Positions 6,568-14,392 of a DNA stretch of 19,710 nucleotides are shown piece by piece. The notes under the pieces were generated by a model. The model had not been told where the DNA came from and ran no database searches. It saw only the letters and a list, made by a program, of their open reading frames with translations. A program made the translations under genes and the position numbers. Within the stretch, counting starts at the first letter, position 1. Each line of letters starts with the position of its first letter. The stretch spans positions 13,139 to 32,848 of the forward strand of contig DNMQ01000115.1 in the NCBI GenBank assembly GCA_003488145.1, read 5' to 3'. This stretch comes from Pseudomonas sp. GTDB lineage: Bacteria; Pseudomonadota; Gammaproteobacteria; Pseudomonadales; Pseudomonadaceae.

Positions 6568-7035
6568 TCAGAACTGCGGCCCTGAGCGGGTGTTGTTGCC
6601 CTTGGCCAGGCGGTCGTAGAGCACCACGTTCACCGTCGCCGCGAGGTTCATGCAGCCTTTGGTGGGGATGTACACCACGTCCTCGCACCAGTCGCGGATT
6701 TCCTTGCTCAGCGAGCCGTCCTCGGCACCGAAGATGTACAGCGCGCGGTCCGGGTGCGTGTACTCGGGGAGCGAGCGGGCGCCTTCGACCAGCTCCACCG
6801 CAACCGGCACGCAGCCGAGCGGGAGAATCTTGCGCAGGTCGTCGATGTTGATCAGCGGAATGTCCTGGTGGACCTTCTTGGTGTCGGTGACGAAGTCCTT
6901 GGCGCGGTCGTAGCGGGTGCCGGTGTAGAACACCGAAGCGGCGCCATAGCAGCCTGCGGCACGCATGATCGCCCCCACGTTGGAAGGCGATTTCGGGTTG
7001 CTCAGGCCGATGCAGGCATAGCGTTTGTTGCTCAC
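6568..7035 (-). CDS. SpoU/TrmH-family RNA 2'-O-methyltransferase
   Basis: 155 residues from a GTG start at 7035. The SPOUT motifs are clear: motif 1 around NVGAIMRAAGCYG (residues 19-31), motif 2 in LYIFGAEDGSL, and motif 3 in YIPTKGCMNLAATVNVVLYDR near the C-terminus. These form the trefoil-knot SAM site. The protein is nearly a bare catalytic domain with no substrate-binding N-terminal domain, similar in size to TrmL. The N-terminus differs from E. coli TrmL, so the RNA target (tRNA or rRNA) is left open. No purine-rich SD precedes the GTG; the start is chosen because it opens the conserved first beta strand. A good -10 lies 29 bp upstream. Confidence 0.85.
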   Translation of the reverse strand: MSNKRYACIGLSNPKSPSNVGAIMRAAGCYGAASVFYTGTRYDRAKDFVTDTKKVHQDIPLINIDDLRKILPLGCVPVAVELVEGARSLPEYTHPDRALYIFGAEDGSLSKEIRDWCEDVVYIPTKGCMNLAATVNVVLYDRLAKGNNTRSGPQF

Positions 7036-7063
7036 GGAAGGGGACTCGCGCGGAAAACGCGCA

Positions 7064-7069
7064 AGTATA
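7064..7069 (-). promoter_or_regulatory. -10 element upstream of the RNA methyltransferase gene
   Basis: TATACT on the minus strand matches the -10 consensus at 5 of 6 positions and would start transcription near 7057, about 20 nt before the GTG. No convincing -35 is seen. A GCGCG/CGCGC hairpin (7048-7062) overlaps the predicted start. Confidence 0.45.
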
Positions 7070-7107
7070 CGGGAGTGTCCAGTCCGATGACGGCTCGGAT
7101 GGCCTGC

Positions 7108-8166
7108 TCAGGGAATCAGCTTGCTCGCCCGCAGCCTGGCGAACACCTCGAAGAACGCCTCGTCGCTGGCCTGGTAATCCAGAAAGCCGAGCTTGCGACT
7201 CTTCGACATGTCCGTCACCACCTCGATCGGGCGGCCGAGATCGGCATCGGTGTGCCACGGCGAGACGAGCTTGCCGATGTCCGCCTCGGCGAGACCGAAC
7301 TGCTTGGTCATGTCGTTCCAGATGTCCGCGTCGCCCGCCATCTGCTGCTCCAGCGGGGCCGGGCCATCGAACGGCGCAGCGTCGATGCCGAACCACTCGG
7401 CAATGCGCGACCACATCCATTTCCAGCGGAACACATCGCCATTGACGACATTGAAGGCCTGGTTGGCGGCTGCCCGCGTGCTGGCGGCCCAGCGCAGGTG
7501 CCGGGCGAGCTGAGCGGCGTCGGTCATGTCGGTCAGGCTGTGCCACTGCACGTCCGAGCCCGGAAAGCGGAAAGGCCGCCCCGTATGGCGGCAGATGGAG
7601 GCGTACACGGCCAGCGTGGTGGCCATGTTCATGGCGTTGCCGACCGCGACGCCGGTGATGGTGTGCGGGCGATGCACGCTCCAGCTGAAGCCATCGCGCT
7701 CCGCCGCGGCGAACACCTCATCTTCCTGGGCGTAATAGAAGTTCTCGATATCCAGCCGCCCCTGTTCCTCGCGGAACGGCGTCTGCGGCAGCGCACCCTT
7801 GCCGTAGGCTTCGAACGGGCCGAGGTAGTGCTTGAGGCCGGTGACCAGGGCGACATGGCGCAGCGTACCAGCCGGCCGGACGGCTTCGAGCAGGTTGCGT
7901 ACCATCTGCGCATTGACGCGGATATTCTCCGCCTCGCTGGCCTGGCGCGCCCAGGTGGTGAGGAAGACGTGAGTGGGCGAAACGCCGGCCAGCGCCGCGG
8001 CGAGCGCCTTGGGGTCCACGCGGTCGGCGCTGATCGGCGTGACGCCCGTCTCGGTATTCGGTCGACGAGCCAACCCGGCGACGTTCCAGCCTTCATCGGC
8101 CAGCAGGCGCGACAGCGCGCTGCCGACAATGCCGCTCGCGCCGACCACCAGTGCTTGATTTGTCAT
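7108..8166 (-). CDS. SDR-family oxidoreductase, PRISE-like (progesterone 5-beta-reductase/iridoid synthase type)
   Basis: 352 residues from ATG 8166; the frame is open further upstream but covers the HxlR gene. The N-terminal Rossmann motif is VVGASGIVGSAL (residues 7-18), with ARRP after the second strand suggesting NADP preference. TGLKHYLGPFE (110-120) and NFYYAQED (142-149) are the signatures of the PRISE group of atypical SDRs. These enzymes reduce the C=C bond of enones, with Lys and Tyr replacing the usual YxxxK. The bacterial substrate is unknown; reduction of activated alkenes is inferred. It is divergent from an HxlR regulator across 88 bp, the usual setting for an inducible electrophile-detoxifying enzyme. 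Confidence 0.85.
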   Translation of the reverse strand: MTNQALVVGASGIVGSALSRLLADEGWNVAGLARRPNTETGVTPISADRVDPKALAAALAGVSPTHVFLTTWARQASEAENIRVNAQMVRNLLEAVRPAGTLRHVALVTGLKHYLGPFEAYGKGALPQTPFREEQGRLDIENFYYAQEDEVFAAAERDGFSWSVHRPHTITGVAVGNAMNMATTLAVYASICRHTGRPFRFPGSDVQWHSLTDMTDAAQLARHLRWAASTRAAANQAFNVVNGDVFRWKWMWSRIAEWFGIDAAPFDGPAPLEQQMAGDADIWNDMTKQFGLAEADIGKLVSPWHTDADLGRPIEVVTDMSKSRKLGFLDYQASDEAFFEVFARLRASKLIP

Positions 8167-8217
8167 GTCCAGACCCCCACAAAGCAAAACAGGCCTGCAC
8201 CTTACCCACTCGAAAAT

Positions 8218-8244
8218 GCCGATCCAAGTCGGCACCAAATGGTG
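8218..8244. promoter_or_regulatory. inverted repeats in the SDR/HxlR divergent promoter
   Basis: Two adjoining perfect 5-bp dyads lie between the divergent genes: GCCGA-N6-TCGGC (8218-8233) and CACCA-AA-TGGTG (8233-8244). They stand just before the HxlR ATG at 8255 and near possible promoter elements for the SDR gene. Either could be the HxlR operator; the sequence alone does not decide. Confidence 0.35.
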
Positions 8245-8254
8245 ACCATCCCCC

Positions 8255-8638
8255 ATGCAACCGGGCTCAGACGAAGAACAATGGCGTGAAGACTGCGCGC
8301 CGAGACGCGTGCTCGAACTCTTCGCCACCAAGTGGACCAGCATGATTCTGCACACGCTGCATGCCCGGCACGATGGCACCGCACGCAGCGGCGCGTTGCA
8401 TCGCAGCCTGCCCGGCATCTCGAAGAAAATGCTAATCCAGACGCTTCGTGAACTGGAGCAAAGCGGCCTGATCGAGCGCCACACGCTCGATTCGGTGCCG
8501 CCAGAGGTGAGCTATGCGCTTTCGCCGCTGGGCCAGTTGATGGTTGAACCCATCGAACTGATCTACGACTGGGCAAGGCAGAACTCCGGCGCGCTGGATC
8601 AGCTGCAGCCCAGAAGCACATCGCGCAGGCGGGGCTAG
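8255..8638 (+). CDS. HxlR-family transcriptional regulator
   Basis: 127 residues. The HxlR winged helix is seen as CAPRRVLELFATKW, then SGALHRSLPGISKKMLIQTL, LREL...GLIERH, and PEVSYALSPLG in the wing. Cys14 sits at the position of the redox-sensing cysteine of HxlR proteins such as YodB and QorR, which respond to quinones, diamide or aldehydes by thiol chemistry. It is divergent from the PRISE-like SDR, the likely target. Its TAG stop (8636-8638) overlaps the convergent LysR stop (8635-8637) in one CTAG, so no terminator separates the two. Confidence 0.9.
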   Translation: MQPGSDEEQWREDCAPRRVLELFATKWTSMILHTLHARHDGTARSGALHRSLPGISKKMLIQTLRELEQSGLIERHTLDSVPPEVSYALSPLGQLMVEPIELIYDWARQNSGALDQLQPRSTSRRRG

Positions 8639-9525
8639 ATCGCGTTGACGATCTGCTCGCGCAGCCATTGATGGGCCGGGTCGCGATGGGCGCGTTCGTG
8701 CCAGAGCATGGCCATTTCGTAGCCTGGAATCTCCAGCGGCGCTTCGACGACCTGCAGTGCAACACCCTGAACCAGCCGTTCGGGCAGCATCGCCACCAGG
8801 TCGGTGCTTTCCAGCACCGAGCGCAGGAACAGGAAATGCGGCACCGACAGCACCACGCGCCGTTGCAGGCCATGCGTGGCCAGGGCATCGTCGGTGGCAC
8901 CGTGAAAGCCGCCGCCATCCGGCGAGACGATCACCTGATCCAGCGCGCAGAACTGCTCTAGCGTCGGCCGTCGCCGCAGGCGGGGATGCCCGGCACGGCC
9001 GGCCAGCACGTAGCGCTCGGTGAACAGAACACGGCGGCGCAGGTTGGATGGCGAACCGTCGACGGTGTGCAAGGCGAGGTCGATATCACCCTGTTCTGCC
9101 TGGCGGGCGATGCGCGAAGGCTGCATCTCTACCACGGCGATGCGTGTGCCCGGTGCGGCGGAACGTAGCCCTGCCAGAGCCGGCAGCACAATGGCCGACT
9201 CGCCATAGTCGCTGGCTGCGATGCGCCAGACGTTCTGCGCGGCGCCAGGGTCGAACGGGCTGGCTGGCGCGACGGCTTGCTCCAGCGCTTCCAGTGCCAG
9301 GCGCAAGGGCTCGCGCAGTTCTTCTGCGCGTGCAGTCGGGCGCATGCCTCGTGGCCTAGGTATCAGCAGAGGGTCGTCGAAAATGTCCCGCAGCTTGGCC
9401 AGGTGCACGCTCACCGAGGGTTGGGAAAAATTCAGGCGCTCTGCGGCGCGGGTGACATTGTGCTCGGCCAGCAACACGTCCAGGGTCACCAGCAGATTCA
9501 GGTCGAGGCGTCTGAGATTATTCAT
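8635..9525 (-). CDS. LysR-family transcriptional regulator next to a quinone reductase
   Basis: 296 residues from ATG 9525. The HTH at residues 20-45 reads VTRAAERLNFSQPSVSVHLAKL, and the substrate-binding domain runs from about 95 to the end. The early text (LDLNLLVTLDVLLAEHNVTRAA) resembles the NodD/NahR/LinR-like branch of LysR, whose members sense aromatic or chlorinated aromatic compounds. It is divergent from the NQO1-like reductase across 84 bp holding a clean dyad, so control of that gene and of itself is likely. The inducer is not readable. Confidence 0.9.
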   Translation of the reverse strand: MNNLRRLDLNLLVTLDVLLAEHNVTRAAERLNFSQPSVSVHLAKLRDIFDDPLLIPRPRGMRPTARAEELREPLRLALEALEQAVAPASPFDPGAAQNVWRIAASDYGESAIVLPALAGLRSAAPGTRIAVVEMQPSRIARQAEQGDIDLALHTVDGSPSNLRRRVLFTERYVLAGRAGHPRLRRRPTLEQFCALDQVIVSPDGGGFHGATDDALATHGLQRRVVLSVPHFLFLRSVLESTDLVAMLPERLVQGVALQVVEAPLEIPGYEMAMLWHERAHRDPAHQWLREQIVNAI

Positions 9526-9536
9526 GGCAATACCTA

Positions 9537-9551
9537 GAATACAGCTTATTC
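9537..9551. promoter_or_regulatory. dyad GAATA-N5-TATTC, likely LysR operator
   Basis: A perfect 5-bp inverted repeat with a 5-bp centre stands in the 84-bp gap between lysR (start 9525) and the reductase gene (start 9610). Its AT-rich arms contrast with the GC-rich surroundings. The size and T-N11-A-like form fit a LysR recognition half-site pair. Confidence 0.55.
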
Positions 9552-9609
9552 ATTTCAAACATACCTGGGCAAGCCACATTCTGCATCCGTCCCGTTATGG
9601 AGGTTTCCC

Positions 9610-10392
9610 ATGAATGTTCTGCTTGTTTATGCCCATCCCGAACCGCGCTCGCTGAATGGCGCATTGAAGAACTTCGCCGTCCAGCGCCTGCAGGCGGCCG
9701 GACACAGCGTTCAGGTTTCCGACCTGTATGCCGTGGGCTGGAAAGCCGCGATCAATTCCAGCGACAGCCTGGATCGCGATCCCGAAGCGCGTTTCGATGC
9801 TTCCGAGGATTCCCGGCGCGCGTTCGCCAGTGGTCGGCAGAGTCCTGACATCGCGACCGAGCAGGACAAGCTGCGCTGGGCAGATGCGCTGATCCTGCAA
9901 TTCCCGCTCTGGTGGTTCTCGATGCCGGCGATCCTCAAGGGCTGGGTCGACCGGGTATATGCCTACGGTTTCGCTTATGGCGTCGGTGAGCACTCGGATG
10001 CGCGTTGGGGCGACCGCTACGGCGAGGGTTCGATGGCGGGCAAACGGGCCATGCTGATCGTGACTACCGGCGGCTGGGATTCACACTACAGCCCGCGGGG
10101 GATCAACGGGCCCATCGAAGACCTGCTGTTCCCTATTCATCACGGGATCCTGCATTACCCAGGCTTCGATGTGCTGCCACCGTTTGTGGTGCACCGCACC
10201 AGCCGTATCGACCCGGCCCGATTCGACACGCTTCGCAACGAGCTGGGTGAGCGCCTGGACGACCTCTGGTGCACAAAACCTATCGCCTATCGCAAACAGA
10301 ACGGCGGCGACTACGACATACCGGCGCTCACGCTCAAAGCCGACGTAGCGCCAGGACAGGTCGGCTTTGCCGCGCACGTAGAACAGCCGTAA
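9610..10392 (+). CDS. NQO1/MdaB-like NAD(P)H quinone oxidoreductase
   Basis: 260 residues from ATG 9610, with a strong SD GGAGG (9599-9603). It has a flavodoxin-like fold: VLLVYAHPEPRSLNGAL at the N-terminus holds the flavin phosphate, LQFPLWWFSMPAILKGWVDRV around residues 97-117 shapes the flavin pocket, and VTTGGWDSHYS follows. The family reduces quinones by two electrons using NAD(P)H and bound FAD, avoiding semiquinone radicals; the enzyme is cytosolic. Its length is close to that of NQO1 (about 270). A glutathione-regulated KefF-type partner is unlikely because no antiporter gene is nearby. Its regulator is most likely the divergent LysR. It converges with the chemoreceptor gene across 38 bp. 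Confidence 0.88.
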   Translation: MNVLLVYAHPEPRSLNGALKNFAVQRLQAAGHSVQVSDLYAVGWKAAINSSDSLDRDPEARFDASEDSRRAFASGRQSPDIATEQDKLRWADALILQFPLWWFSMPAILKGWVDRVYAYGFAYGVGEHSDARWGDRYGEGSMAGKRAMLIVTTGGWDSHYSPRGINGPIEDLLFPIHHGILHYPGFDVLPPFVVHRTSRIDPARFDTLRNELGERLDDLWCTKPIAYRKQNGGDYDIPALTLKADVAPGQVGFAAHVEQP

Positions 10393-10430
10393 CAGCTCCA
10401 GGGGCAGGGGCGTGCTTTGTCGTTAGGTCG

Positions 10431-11741
10431 TCAGAGTTCCTTGGCGAACCGTTCGACCGCGCTGACCACCTGCTTGGCGGCGTCCTGAATCTCGACGATC
10501 ACCGCACCGGCCTGGTTGGCCAGCCCCAGGCCCTGCACCGCCTGTTCGCGGCTGGCGAACATGTTGCGCACGGCCTCGTCGGCCAGCGCCTGGTTCTGTT
10601 GCACCACATTGACGATCTCGTCGGTAGCGGTGCTCGTGCGCGCGGCCAGTTGCCGGACCTCGTCGGCAACCACCGCGAAGCCGCGACCCTGGTCGCCAGC
10701 CCTGGCCGCCTCGATGGCCGCGTTCAGCGCCAGCAGGTTGGTCTGTGCGGCGATGCCGCCAATGGTCTGGACGATGGAGCTGATCAGCAGCGACTGCTTG
10801 CCGAGCGCCTCGATGCCATCGGTGGCGGACTGCACCTGGTCGGTGATCTTCTGCATCGTCACCAGGGTGTCCTTCACCACACTGGCGCCGCGCTCGGCAC
10901 TGACGTCGGTCTGCAGCGAGATGTCGTAGGCGACGCCCGCGGCTTGTCGCACTTCTGCCTCACGCATGACCTGATCGGTCACCACGTTGGCGAACTTGAC
11001 CACCTTGTAGAGGTTGCCTTCGGTGTCGTGCACCGGGTTGTAGGTCGCTTCCAGCCAAACCTCGCGGCCATGGCGGTCGACACGCTTGAAGCGATCGGCG
11101 ACGTACTCGCCGCGGTTCAGTTTCTGCCAGAACGCCTTGTAATCCGCCGAAGCGGCATCTTCCGGCGCGCAGAACAGACTGTGATGTTTGCCTTTGAGCT
11201 CCGCGAGCGGATAGCCCATGGTCTGGAGAAACTGCTCATTGGCCGTGACCACCGTTCCGTCCAGGTTGAACTGGATCACCGCGGTCGAGCGCAGCAGGGC
11301 GCTGATGAATGCCTCGTTCTCCTTCGCCCGGTATACGGCCTCGCTGATGTCGCTGCCGAAGCCCTGAATATGCGAAAGCTTCCCGTCGGCCGTTGCGATC
11401 GGATACCAATGGATCTTCAACCAGGCGAGGCTGCCGTCGGCGCGCAGGTAGCGATAGTCGTCGCTGACCGGCTCGAGCTTGGCCACCGCGGCGCGAAAGT
11501 TGTGAAAGCAGGGCAGGTTCTTCACGTAGGGCGGAACGATCTCGGCCAGGGGCCGGCCCTGGAGATGCCCGTGCGAGTAACCCAAGGTACGGGCGAATCG
11601 ATCATTGAACGCGCAGATCTTGAAGTCGGTATCCAGCGTGACCGACAGCATGTCACCGTTCATCTTGCCCATGAGCTGGCGCAGGATTGCCAGCTCGGCA
11701 TCCTTGGCTTCCAAATCCTTTTTCAAGCGGTTGTTAAACAT
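10431..11741 (-). CDS. soluble PAS-PAS methyl-accepting chemotaxis protein (BdlA-like)
   Basis: 436 residues from ATG 11741 (MFNNRLKK); an ATG three codons upstream at 11750 is possible, but GGA is better spaced for 11741. There is no membrane segment. A short coiled region is followed by PAS1 (about 28-130), PAS2 with PAC (about 143-255, containing [20 protein letters not shown]), and a short signalling domain. Its hairpin tip reads [19 protein letters not shown], followed by [12 protein letters not shown], the surface contacting CheA and CheW. The two-PAS layout and length recall BdlA, the P. aeruginosa biofilm-dispersal protein (417 residues), and Aer-like redox sensors. The ligand or cofactor is unknown. 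A sigma-28 promoter lies just upstream, tying it to the flagellar and chemotaxis regulon. Confidence 0.88.
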   Translation of the reverse strand: MFNNRLKKDLEAKDAELAILRQLMGKMNGDMLSVTLDTDFKICAFNDRFARTLGYSHGHLQGRPLAEIVPPYVKNLPCFHNFRAAVAKLEPVSDDYRYLRADGSLAWLKIHWYPIATADGKLSHIQGFGSDISEAVYRAKENEAFISALLRSTAVIQFNLDGTVVTANEQFLQTMGYPLAELKGKHHSLFCAPEDAASADYKAFWQKLNRGEYVADRFKRVDRHGREVWLEATYNPVHDTEGNLYKVVKFANVVTDQVMREAEVRQAAGVAYDISLQTDVSAERGASVVKDTLVTMQKITDQVQSATDGIEALGKQSLLISSIVQTIGGIAAQTNLLALNAAIEAARAGDQGRGFAVVADEVRQLAARTSTATDEIVNVVQQNQALADEAVRNMFASREQAVQGLGLANQAGAVIVEIQDAAKQVVSAVERFAKEL

Positions 11742-11774
11742 GCAGGGCATCCAATCGATCTAGTTGTGCTTCCG

Positions 11775-11801
11775 ATATCGGCGAAGAGTGCGGGCGCTTG
11801 A
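11775..11801 (-). promoter_or_regulatory. sigma-28 (FliA) promoter of the chemoreceptor gene
   Basis: On the minus strand, TCAA (11798-11801), a 15-bp spacer and GCCGATAT (11775-11782) match the FliA consensus TAAA-N15-GCCGATAA at 10 of 12 positions with exact spacing. Transcription would start near 11768, about 25 nt before the chosen ATG. Confidence 0.78.
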
Positions 11802-11928
11802 GCGACTTCCGTGTCGCGCCAGCGAAAGCCGTTGAGCCGACGCGGTGCGTGCCGAAGCGAGAACATGAAAGGGTGCGATTACCACGCGTTTGTCTTCGCC
11901 CCACATGTGATGTGAGCCGCCATCGCCC

Positions 11929-12315
11929 TCAGAGCTGATCGGCAACTACCTTCTTGTCGATCACCGACCACACGTTGCGGATCTTTCCCTCGAGGAACTC
12001 GTAGAAGACGTTTTCGGTAAAGACCACTCTCTTGCCATTCACAGCAAAGCCAAACAGTTCGCCTGTGGGCGTGCAATCGAACCGCAGCTGTGCCGCCACA
12101 TGGGGCGGCTCGACGATGAGCAGCCCGATATTGAACTGCAGATCGGGGATCGCCCGAACGTCGCCGTCGAGCATCTGGCGATAGCCGTCCAGCCCGACGA
12201 ACTGGCCGTTGTAGTGCACCTCGTCATCGACGAAGCGCTCCAGCTCCGCCCAGCGCCTGCCGTTCAAACTGGCGATGTAGCCCCGGTAGCAATCAGCGAT
12301 CTCGTCGCCAGTCAT
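11929..12315 (-). CDS. SnoaL-like (NTF2 fold) protein
   Basis: 128 residues from ATG 12315, which has GGGGAA 7 nt upstream; an ATG five codons earlier (12330) lacks an SD. The pattern fits the SnoaL-like polyketide-cyclase or ester-cyclase group of the NTF2 fold: IADCYRGYIASLNGRRWAEL at the start, VGLDGYRQMLDGDVRAIPDLQF in the middle, and ENVFYEFLEGKIRNVWSVID near the end. Members bind small hydrophobic molecules and some act as isomerases or cyclases; the substrate here cannot be told. It lies 187 bp upstream of the chemoreceptor but is probably a separate unit because the sigma-28 promoter intervenes. Confidence 0.75.
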   Translation of the reverse strand: MTGDEIADCYRGYIASLNGRRWAELERFVDDEVHYNGQFVGLDGYRQMLDGDVRAIPDLQFNIGLLIVEPPHVAAQLRFDCTPTGELFGFAVNGKRVVFTENVFYEFLEGKIRNVWSVIDKKVVADQL

Positions 12316-12351
12316 GATCGTTCCCCGCAAAGAAAGCCCGATAGTCAGGCT

Positions 12352-12380
12352 AGCGACTGCCTCGATATACGCCAGTCGCT
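12352..12380. promoter_or_regulatory. 8-bp inverted repeat AGCGACTG/CAGTCGCT upstream of the SnoaL-like gene
   Basis: The arms at 12352-12359 and 12373-12380 match perfectly, with their centres 21 bp apart, about two helical turns. The repeat lies in the 104-bp gap before the SnoaL-like ATG, and a TATATC hexamer (12364-12369, minus strand) lies in its centre. With no T tract, an operator is more likely than a terminator. Confidence 0.4.
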
Positions 12381-12419
12381 TCTACCGGTCGCGCTCGCTG
12401 TGGTTATCCGATTACCTGG

Positions 12420-13523
12420 TCAGTCGAGCACCACGGCGTGGCCCTCCAGCGGATTGATGTCGCCTTTGATCAGGGATTCGGCCAGCGCCTGTGCCGCTTC
12501 GAGGCCGGCGTGCTCGTTCACCTGCATCCAGGGCTGCTGCGCATCGCTAACCTGAGCGATAAAGGCCAGCTGCGCCTCGTTGAAGCGGCGGGTGACCTCG
12601 GCAGGGCCCCAGTCGGCGTTGCGTTTCTTGATCTGATAGGGCGCGAAGTAGGGCTGTGGCTGCGGACCGGCCAGCGTTGCGTCGGTCTTTCTGTATTCGT
12701 GGTTCTGGGCTGACCCGGCGAAGCAGTCGTACACCAGCGCATCCTTGAAATGGCTGTGGATCTGCCGGCGTAGATCAGCGCTACCGGAGAAGTCGACGTA
12801 GAGCGTGGGCACGCTCGGGTCCAGCGAAGCCAGCTGGTTGTAGTCCAAGGCCTGTCGGTAGCAACCCAGCCCTTTTACGAAGTCCGTGTTGCCCGCGGAA
12901 GTAAGCCCGATCAGCTGCACGGCCGGGTTGTCCTGCAGGCAGAACGCCGTACCGTACGCGGTCTTGCTCGAGGCGCTCGACATCAGGATCTGGCGCGCTC
13001 CGAAGAATGCGTTGTCGTCGAGGAAATCGGCCAGCATGAACGAGGTGATGAACAGCGGGCGCAACAGCATCTGGTAGTTTTCGCTCTCTGCGCGATAGGC
13101 GGCGTCGCTGCTGATGCGCTGGTACTGGTTGTAGGCCGATGTGAGTTCGAGTCGGTGTTCGGCGCCGTCGTAGAAGCCGCGCTCGGAAACCCGTACCGGC
13201 TGCATCACGACATGGCTGGCGATCGGCCAGAAGCCATAGAAGCGTTCGCCCTTCGCCAGGTCATCGACGGTGCTGTCCACGACTTCGGCGAAGCCCCACG
13301 CCGGCATGTGGAACCATTCGCTATCGCCGGTGGGGTAGAAGTCCCAATAGCGCAGGTGAGGTGTCTCGCCGAACGCGGCGTAGGTGACATTGTTCGTGGT
13401 CAGTGCCAGCCGGCTGATACGCAGCAGGGCTTCGCCGGCTTTCAGCTCCGGCATCGGTCGGGTCTGAATGCGGGTCTGCTGCATGTCTTTCTTGTTGTTC
13501 TGCAACTGGCGGATGACGCTCAT
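12420..13523 (-). CDS. DUF2855 family protein (MDR-like)
   Basis: 367 residues from ATG 13523, preceded by AAGGTG at 7 nt; the frame is open for another 36 codons upstream, but that part overlaps the tetR start. The sequence fits DUF2855: ALLRISRLALTTNNVTYAAFG near residue 35, HMPAWGFAEVVDS, the central SSASSKTAYGTAF in place of a Rossmann glycine loop, and YVDFSGSADLRR. The family is distantly related to medium-chain dehydrogenases/reductases, and its activity is not known. It is divergent from a TetR regulator across 73 bp, suggesting an inducible enzyme. Confidence 0.85.
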   Translation of the reverse strand: MSVIRQLQNNKKDMQQTRIQTRPMPELKAGEALLRISRLALTTNNVTYAAFGETPHLRYWDFYPTGDSEWFHMPAWGFAEVVDSTVDDLAKGERFYGFWPIASHVVMQPVRVSERGFYDGAEHRLELTSAYNQYQRISSDAAYRAESENYQMLLRPLFITSFMLADFLDDNAFFGARQILMSSASSKTAYGTAFCLQDNPAVQLIGLTSAGNTDFVKGLGCYRQALDYNQLASLDPSVPTLYVDFSGSADLRRQIHSHFKDALVYDCFAGSAQNHEYRKTDATLAGPQPQPYFAPYQIKKRNADWGPAEVTRRFNEAQLAFIAQVSDAQQPWMQVNEHAGLEAAQALAESLIKGDINPLEGHAVVLD

Positions 13524-13596
13524 CGATGGCACCTTGGGTTCGTAAATGGACGGCTTCGACTCTATCCCTTTCGTTTCACCGCCGGGTTCGGATTTC

Positions 13597-14229
13597 ATGA
13601 GCACACGATTGCCGAGCGCCAAGCCGCTCAAACGGCCGACTCAGCAGCGCGCCAAGGCCACCGTTCAGGCGATTTTCGACACCTATGTTCGGATATGGCA
13701 GCGCGACGGCTGGGCTCGATTAACGACCCGCGCGGTTGCCCTGGAAGCCGGCGTGGCCATCGGCACCCTGTACGACTACTTCCCCAACAAGCACGCCCTG
13801 CACTCGGGCTACGTGCGCTATTGCGTCGAGCAGCTGCTGGAGGCCATCGACGCGCAAGCGGTAGCGCCAACTGCGGTTGCCTGGCCCGAGCGCATCCGGC
13901 GACTGGTACGCACCCTTGCCGGGGTCGAGTCACGGCTGCCCTGGTTTCACCCGGACATGCTCGAACTGGAAACGCTGGTGGCCGAGCCCAAGCATCAGCG
14001 TCGGGTCTACGAGGATCTGTTGGGCGCCTGGCATCGGGTCATTGATGCGGCGACCGATCTGCCGGTACGCCCGACCGCTGCGACGCTGGAAGCACTGCAT
14101 CTTTCGGTCTGGGGCGGCCGCCGCTACGCCATGCTGGTGCAGCTCGAAGCGGATCGAATGATCGATTGGGCCAACTGCATGGAACAGCTGTGCCTGGACA
14201 GGCTCGCGGGGCCGGTCGCCCCTGGCTGA
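13597..14229 (+). CDS. TetR-family transcriptional regulator
   Basis: 210 residues from ATG 13597 (GGA 6 nt upstream); ATG 13546 gives 17 more residues of unlikely composition. The N-terminal HTH is typical: RAKATVQAIFDTYVRIW, LTTRAVALEAGVAIGTLYDYFPNKHAL at about residues 42-67. The C-terminal ligand domain is unassigned. It is divergent from the DUF2855 gene, its likely target. The 73-bp gap holds the heptamer GGGTTCG twice (13536-13542 and 13584-13590) as a direct repeat, but no convincing palindrome. A stem-loop with a T tract follows the stop. Confidence 0.88.
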   Translation: MSTRLPSAKPLKRPTQQRAKATVQAIFDTYVRIWQRDGWARLTTRAVALEAGVAIGTLYDYFPNKHALHSGYVRYCVEQLLEAIDAQAVAPTAVAWPERIRRLVRTLAGVESRLPWFHPDMLELETLVAEPKHQRRVYEDLLGAWHRVIDAATDLPVRPTAATLEALHLSVWGGRRYAMLVQLEADRMIDWANCMEQLCLDRLAGPVAPG

Positions 14230-14253
14230 GCGCGGTCGGGCCGAGCCCAGCCC

Positions 14254-14276
14254 GCTCAAAAAGGCGGTGAGCTTTT
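14254..14276 (+). terminator. intrinsic terminator after tetR
   Basis: GCTCA (14254-14258) and TGAGC (14268-14272) form a stem with a 9-nt loop, followed by TTTT. It lies 25 nt after the TetR stop. The 5-bp stem makes it moderate at best. Confidence 0.4.
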
Positions 14277-14350
14277 GGCCCGTAAAGCTGAGCAACCTGT
14301 ATGGACGCGTCGGCTCAAGCGCAAATGCCGGGCGAATCGCAGCCGACCGG

Positions 14351-14356
14351 GATAAT
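14351..14356 (+). promoter_or_regulatory. -10 element before the SAM methyltransferase gene
   Basis: GATAAT matches the -10 consensus at 5 of 6 positions; no clear -35 is seen. It puts the transcript start near 14363, downstream of the candidate ATG at 14357, and thereby favours ATG 14393. Confidence 0.4.
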
Positions 14357-14392
14357 ATGCGCGCCCCATCGACCCCCGCACTTCAGGTCATC

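Noticed and set aside
6754..8289. A 511-codon plus-strand open frame
   Set aside because: It runs antisense to both the RNA methyltransferase and the SDR gene, and its composition is shadow-like.
10269..11801. A 510-codon plus-strand open frame
   Set aside because: It lies antisense to the chemoreceptor, which has unmistakable PAS and signalling motifs and its own promoter.
11760..11945. A 61-codon minus-strand ORF between the chemoreceptor and the SnoaL-like gene
   Set aside because: It overlaps the sigma-28 promoter and the SnoaL-like 3' end, is Arg/Ser-rich, and has no SD.
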